Positions 60,001 to 64,000 of a stretch of DNA of 64,000 nucleotides are shown here, piece after piece. The stretch covers positions 434,001 to 498,000 of the forward strand of contig NZ_CP019327.1 of NCBI RefSeq assembly GCF_001971705.1, written 5' to 3'. Each line of letters begins with the position of its first letter. Within the stretch, counting starts at the first letter, position 1. This stretch comes from Natronorubrum daqingense (GTDB taxonomy: Archaea > Halobacteriota > Halobacteria > Halobacteriales > Natrialbaceae). The notes beneath the pieces are model-generated. The model saw only the letters and a program-made list of their open reading frames with translations. It made no database searches and was not told where the DNA came from. Made by a program: the position numbers and the translations under genes.

Positions 60001-61464
60001 ATGTCTGCAGGCGATCCGGGAGGTGAGCACGACCTGACGGACGGATCGCTCGTGGGGCCGATGTTCAAACTCGCGTGGCCCCTCGTCGTGATTCAGTTAC
60101 TCCAGGTCGCCTACAACGTCGGTGACACCTTCTGGCTCGGCGCGCTCTCACCCGACGCCGTCGGTGCGGTGAGCCTCGCCTTTCCGCTGCTCTTTCTGGT
60201 GATCGCGGTTGGTGCCGGATTCACGACGGCAGGTGCAATCTTGATCGCCCAACACACGGGCGCAGAGAGCGGGAAGGGAGGCCTGATCGCCGGGCAAACG
60301 ATTTCGTTCATCTCGCTCGTCGCGATCGTCCTCGGCGCGATCGGCTACGTCGCGACGGAGCCGATGCTCGAGGTCCTCCCCGCCGATAGCGACACGGAGG
60401 CGGCCATCCTCCCGCTGGCGGCCGACTACCTGCAAATATTCTTCCTCGGCGTGCCCTTCGTCTTCGGCTTCTTCGTCTTCGCGGCGCTCATGCGCGGGTA
60501 CGGCAACACCCGCGCCCCGATGCGCGTGATGGCGATCAGCGTCGTGATCAACCTCGTCATCGACCCCTTGCTCATCTTCGGCGTCGGTCCGCTCCCCCGC
60601 CTCGAGATCGCCGGGGCCGCCGTCGCGACCGTGGTTTCGAGAGGGATCGCGACCCTCATCGGCTTCTACTTGCTGTACTACACCGACGTGGGGCCCGACA
60701 TCGAATTCGGGCACCTTCGCCCGCGACTCGAGTACGTCTCCGAAATTACCCGACTCGGCGTTCCGACGGCGATCGAGCAGTCGATGACGGCGATGGCGCT
60801 GGTCGCGATGACGGCGATCGTCGTCACCTTCCCACCCGCAGTCGTCGCGGCCTACGGACTCGGCAACCGACTGATCTCGCTCGCGTTCTTGCCAGCACTC
60901 GGGATGGGACAGGCGACGGACTCGATCGTCGGCCAGAATCTGGGTGCAGGAAGGGGTGACCGTGCGGAGCGGGCAACGTGGATCGGCGCGGGCGTGATCG
61001 GCGGGATCATGGCCGTCGCCGGCGCGATCGCCTTCCTCTTCCCGGAGCCGTTCGTCTCGGTGTTCCTGACGGCCGAGGAGGCGGGACGAGCCGAGACGCT
61101 CGAGTACGGTGTCACGTACCTGCGTTACGCCGCGTTCGGTTTCGTCTTCATGGGCGTCATGCAGGTGATTCTGGGGGCGTTCCGAGGTGCTGGCAACACG
61201 AAGACGGCGCTCGTTTTCTCGGTGCTCGGCCTCTGGATCGTCCGCGTTCCGGTCACCTACGTGTTGATCTTCGTCGCCGACTGGGGGACAACGGGGATTT
61301 GGCTCGGCGTCGTCATCGGCGACATCGTCGGCGCGCTCGCGGCCGTCGCGTGGTTCTCCCGGGGTACGTGGAAAGCGTCCTTGCTCGAGGAGGGAGGGGA
61401 GACCCAGGTCGACTCGAGTGGCGAATCAGCTGACGGAAGCGAATCCGAATCGGTCACGGACTAA
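60001..61464 (+). CDS. MATE-family efflux transporter
   Basis: 487 residues, about 12 hydrophobic segments in two halves. The first half opens with PMFKLAWPLVVIQLLQVAYN and VGDTFWLGALSPDAVGAVSL, typical of MATE helix 1-2. LGNRLISLAFLPALGMGQAT in the second half matches the helix 8 region. The acidic C-terminal tail (DSSGESADGSESESVTD) is haloarchaeal. MATE proteins export cationic drugs or metabolites against Na+ or H+; the coupling ion is not readable. It follows scpA by 153 bases, with no operon link. Confidence 0.9.
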   Translation: MSAGDPGGEHDLTDGSLVGPMFKLAWPLVVIQLLQVAYNVGDTFWLGALSPDAVGAVSLAFPLLFLVIAVGAGFTTAGAILIAQHTGAESGKGGLIAGQTISFISLVAIVLGAIGYVATEPMLEVLPADSDTEAAILPLAADYLQIFFLGVPFVFGFFVFAALMRGYGNTRAPMRVMAISVVINLVIDPLLIFGVGPLPRLEIAGAAVATVVSRGIATLIGFYLLYYTDVGPDIEFGHLRPRLEYVSEITRLGVPTAIEQSMTAMALVAMTAIVVTFPPAVVAAYGLGNRLISLAFLPALGMGQATDSIVGQNLGAGRGDRAERATWIGAGVIGGIMAVAGAIAFLFPEPFVSVFLTAEEAGRAETLEYGVTYLRYAAFGFVFMGVMQVILGAFRGAGNTKTALVFSVLGLWIVRVPVTYVLIFVADWGTTGIWLGVVIGDIVGALAAVAWFSRGTWKASLLEEGGETQVDSSGESADGSESESVTD

Positions 61465-61467
61465 GTG

Positions 61468-61590
61468 CTACTCGTTCGTCTCGTCGTCCGCCCGTCGCTG
61501 CATGTGCCACCGAACGTGTATCCAAGCGGGGAGACCGAGCGTGAATACTCCGATGATGAAGGCGAGAATCAATACGGCAGTCTCGATCAT
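61468..61590 (-). CDS. 40-residue single-pass membrane microprotein
   Basis: An open frame with ATG at 61590 and TAG at 61468-61470 encodes 40 residues. The N-terminal part (MIETAVLILAFIIGVFTLGL) is one hydrophobic helix; the tail PAWIHVRWHMQRRADDETNE is basic then acidic, as expected for a short anchored protein. It lies in a gap of otherwise unused sequence between convergent genes. Codon use matches neighbours. The function is unknown, and expression needs proof. Confidence 0.55.
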   Translation of the reverse strand: MIETAVLILAFIIGVFTLGLPAWIHVRWHMQRRADDETNE

Positions 61591-61723
61591 TCTGTGTCTC
61601 TCGATTTCGATGCAATCGTGGTCTCGGCGTTCGGTCTGGCCTCGCGTCGGTCGATGTCGCGTGTTCGATGAGCCGGAAGAGACGCCGTCCGTCGTATCGG
61701 GGACGAATCCGTCGAGCCGTCCG

Positions 61724-62422
61724 TTACTCGCCGGCGAGCGCCCACTCGCCCGGCCCGGCCGACTCGAGGATGTCGCGTCGCTCCATCTCGTTGAGCACCT
61801 CTGGAATCCGATCCGGTTGGGCGATTTCCATCTCGATTCGGTCGACGCCGTGGAATTCGGCGAGGTAGTGTCGGATCTCCGCCTGGGTGAACGACTCCTG
61901 GTCGGCCCGATCCATCACGCTCGTGATGAGATCGATCATGTCCTCGATGAAGTTCCAGGGGTAGACGATCCAACTCCACTCCTCTAAGTGCTCGCCGACG
62001 TAGTCGGGTTCGAATTCGCTGGTTCCGAGCAGTTGGAGGGTGGCAGTTCGCACGTCGCCGGCGTTGCGCTCGGTGACGTACTCGTAAGCGCGCTCGATAG
62101 AGCCGCCGGTGTCGGCGATATCGTCGATAATGAGGACGTCTTTGCCCTCGACGCTTCCCTCCGGCATCGGATAGCGCACGGACGGTTCGTCGCGTTTCTC
62201 GGCGGTGCCGACGTAGTGTTCCATCTTCAAACTCGTCAGGTCGTCGAGTCCGAGGAAATCACAGAGACACCGACCGGCGAACCACCCACCGCGGGCGAGC
62301 GCGACGACGACGTCCGGTTCGAATTCGTCGTCGCGCACGTCGTCGCTGACGTCGCGACAGAGGCTGTAAATGTAGTCCCACGTCGTGATCGAACAGTCGA
62401 AGTCGTCCGGTAGTTCGGACAT
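61724..62422 (-). CDS. Phosphoribosyltransferase with C-terminal winged-helix-like region
   Basis: 232 residues from the ATG at 62422 (MSELPDDFDCS). The PRTase core has the PPi loop DVVVALARGGWFAGRCLCDF, hood YPMPEGSVEGKDVLIIDDIA and the PRPP loop VLIIDDIADTGGSIERAYEY. Typical hypoxanthine or xanthine-guanine PRT type. The C-terminal 65 residues (DQESFTQAEIRHYLAEFHGV and IPEVLNEMERRDILESAGPG) read as a small winged helix, so it may be a ligand-sensing protein or a regulator. Convergent with the 40-residue microprotein gene. Confidence 0.8.
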   Translation of the reverse strand: MSELPDDFDCSITTWDYIYSLCRDVSDDVRDDEFEPDVVVALARGGWFAGRCLCDFLGLDDLTSLKMEHYVGTAEKRDEPSVRYPMPEGSVEGKDVLIIDDIADTGGSIERAYEYVTERNAGDVRTATLQLLGTSEFEPDYVGEHLEEWSWIVYPWNFIEDMIDLITSVMDRADQESFTQAEIRHYLAEFHGVDRIEMEIAQPDRIPEVLNEMERRDILESAGPGEWALAGE

Positions 62423-62559
62423 CTGGGTGCACCTACTCGAGGGGAGACGCGCAATGCTCATAAGTGGGCTGAAACCCGGACTGTGCTCGCCATCTGTGAA
62501 CATACAGTAAATTTAATACGTTGGAACAACAGAATCTTATACGTGTGGTGAGATAACAA

Positions 62560-63879
62560 ATGCCTTCCTCACAGGATTACGAGTACCTCCTCGAGTGTAA
62601 GAACGTCATCGGCGTCGACTACGACGCAGAGGGCGATCGGGTAACCGTCTTCGTCACCCAAAAAGAGTCGGACGAGTGTCTCTCGGACGAAGATCACGTC
62701 GAAAAGCGTATCGCTGCTGCAGGTGACGACGTTTCTCTCGACGTCGTCGACGCGGGCTACGACGAAGAGCGAGCGGGGTTCGACGCGCTCTCGACACTCG
62801 AGCCGGTTCCCGAAGCTGCGTCCGGTCGGACGGACCGTCACCGACCGATTCCGGCGGGCGTCAGCGAGATCAACGAAAACTCGACGGCGGGAACGGGCGG
62901 CCCGTATCCGGCGCGCGTCACTGACGTCGGTGCTGGGGACGCAGTCTGGGACGGCGACGTCGACTCGGGCGATATCGTGCGGCTCTCGAACAATCACACG
63001 TACGCTCGGTCGAACGCCGCGGATCTCGGCGAGGTAATCTTGCAGCCGTCCCCGGAAGACGGCGGTGACGCAGACGACGCCGTCGGCGAACTCGTCGGCT
63101 ACGTCCCGATCGAAGAGGGCGTTCGCGTTGACGTGGCCGCTCGCTCCGTCGACCCCGAACAGGAGTCTACGGCGTACTACGAACTCGAGGAGTCCTGGCC
63201 GACGGCCGTTCGACGCGAGGGCTACGGTGACCTGCAGGGCGAGACGGTTACGAAAACGGGGCGAACGACGGGCGTAACGAGCGCGACCATCGAGGCGACG
63301 AGCGCAAGCGTCCGGGTCGACTTCGGCGAGGACCACGGCCCGGTACTGCTCCGCGAACAGCTCGTCACCGGCCCGATGTCCGAGGGCGGCGACAGCGGGT
63401 CGCCGGTCTTCCTCGAGGACGGAACGCTCGTGGGGCTGCTCTTCGGCGGGTCTGTCGAGCAGACGATCTGTAACCGAATCGCGACCGTCGAAACTGAACT
63501 CGGCGTCGAGATTCTCACGGCCGAGCCAGACGGGGAAGACGGGCGGACCGGCCGTGAGGACGTTCCCGTCCAGACGACGGCGTTCGATCACACCGTCTCG
63601 GTCGACCTCGAGACGCCGTCGGTGTCGCTCGAGGCGATCCGGTTCGAGGACAGAATCCGGCCCGGCGAGTCGGTCGACGTTGCGATCACGATCGACGCAG
63701 CGCCCGGGACGTACTGGCTCGCTATCGACGACGAACGAACGACGGTTTCGGTCGACGTAGACGAGAACGAAGAATCGCGAGCCAACGCGACGGGGACCGT
63801 TCCCGTTTCGCTGCCCGACGAACTCGAGGACAGGATCACGTTCCGAATTCGGGGCGGTCCTATCGGGACGCTCGCGTGA
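62560..63879 (+). CDS. Trypsin-fold serine protease, NAL1-like, cytosolic
   Basis: 439 residues, no signal peptide or membrane segment. The catalytic triad is readable: His146 in RLSNNHTYARSNAADL, Asp191 in VRVDVAARSVDPEQE, and Ser279 in SEGGDSGSPVFLEDG. TVTKTGRTTGVTSATIEATS and LVGLLFGGSVEQTICNRIAT are also conserved in the NAL1-like S1 group. The first 90 residues are a separate alpha/beta-like lead; the last 110 form a beta-rich domain. The protease is probably intracellular, but leaderless export is possible. Targets are unknown. Confidence 0.82.
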   Translation: MPSSQDYEYLLECKNVIGVDYDAEGDRVTVFVTQKESDECLSDEDHVEKRIAAAGDDVSLDVVDAGYDEERAGFDALSTLEPVPEAASGRTDRHRPIPAGVSEINENSTAGTGGPYPARVTDVGAGDAVWDGDVDSGDIVRLSNNHTYARSNAADLGEVILQPSPEDGGDADDAVGELVGYVPIEEGVRVDVAARSVDPEQESTAYYELEESWPTAVRREGYGDLQGETVTKTGRTTGVTSATIEATSASVRVDFGEDHGPVLLREQLVTGPMSEGGDSGSPVFLEDGTLVGLLFGGSVEQTICNRIATVETELGVEILTAEPDGEDGRTGREDVPVQTTAFDHTVSVDLETPSVSLEAIRFEDRIRPGESVDVAITIDAAPGTYWLAIDDERTTVSVDVDENEESRANATGTVPVSLPDELEDRITFRIRGGPIGTLA

Positions 63880-64000
63880 GCACGGGATCGATAATCGAGT
63901 TCCTCGCGAAAGGACCCGTGAGGGTCGTCGATCCACTCGCCCCCGCCCCGTCAAGTTTGGGGGCTTCTACCAGCTGGGAACGTGCCTTTGGTCAGGTGGT

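Noticed and set aside
63940-64000. Right edge: minus-strand frame ending PPDQRHVPSW and a GCCCCC/GGGGGC inverted repeat, possibly the end of an insertion element or of a gene entering from the right
   Set aside because: Only 11 codons are visible and no known C-terminus or element end was recognised.

Overview
This window is a stretch of haloarchaeal chromosome, probably from a Natrialbaceae-type genus. The evidence is an archaeal gene set (eS1/S3Ae ribosomal protein, TFS, FtsZ1, SMC-ScpA, D-aminoacyl-tRNA deacylase DtdA, Dph6-like ligase, geranylgeranyl reductase), strongly acidic and lysine-poor proteins, high GC, very frequent CTCGAG words, rare CTAG, and leaderless promoters with a TATA-like box 20-30 bases before the start codon. 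I see no rRNA, tRNA, CRISPR array, transposase or prophage. It reads as core chromosome with a few disturbed spots.

Layout. 1-3.1 kb: end of the S3Ae gene, an Fe-ADH-superfamily dehydrogenase with altered metal-site residues, and an orphan membrane histidine kinase. 3.2-5.9 kb: a queD-queE-queC operon making preQ0 for archaeosine, then a small winged-helix regulator. 6-11.3 kb: CinA-like protein, a 41-residue membrane microprotein, NAD-kinase-like protein, PhoU-family regulator, MFS transporter, DUF5797-type protein. 11.3-16.3 kb: DUF5787-type protein, Nudix hydrolase, uS10 paralogue, M20 amidohydrolase, M48 membrane protease. 16.5-18.5 kb: geranylgeranyl reductase and a divergent [2Fe-2S] ferredoxin. 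18.7-20.0 kb: an AT-richer island with a winged-helix regulator overlapping a tyrosyl-tRNA synthetase. 20.3-23.5 kb: amphi-Trp protein, FtsZ1, DtdA. 23.8-30.2 kb: multi-PAS Bat-type regulator, two-domain winged-helix regulator, Ca/Na antiporter, universal stress protein, AroE.

30.4-34.6 kb: a hyperacidic helix-hairpin-helix protein and a tightly overlapping pabB-pabA-pabC set for 4-aminobenzoate. 34.6-40.7 kb: saccharopine-dehydrogenase-like reductase, Rieske protein, two small regulators, sugar nucleotidyltransferase, a hypothetical protein, Tat lipoprotein and a DUF892 ferritin-like protein. 40.7-41.9 kb: an intact dph6-like gene preceded by a diverged second copy of its own 3' end. 41.9-49.9 kb: DUF373 membrane protein, SppA protease, ATP-grasp ligase, SnoaL-like protein, a coiled-coil protein and a GH2-like protein with eroded catalytic motifs. 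50.1-54.2 kb: DUF5791-type protein, SDR, DHH phosphoesterase, phosphohexomutase. 54.4-59.8 kb: TFS, a small coiled-coil protein, SMC and ScpA in one direction. 60-63.9 kb: MATE exporter, 40-residue membrane microprotein, a phosphoribosyltransferase with a C-terminal winged-helix-like region, and a cytosolic-looking trypsin-fold protease.

How the genes work together. Clear modules are queDEC, pabBAC, smc-scpA (chromosome condensation), the regulator-tyrS pair, and probably ferredoxin with geranylgeranyl reductase (lipid saturation). The best candidates for something new are the dph6 allele-replacement scar, the regulator-tyrS island, the nested inverted repeats in the ftsZ1 promoter, the GH2 pseudoenzyme, the membrane-tether-like helix-hairpin-helix protein and the small coiled-coil protein before smc.
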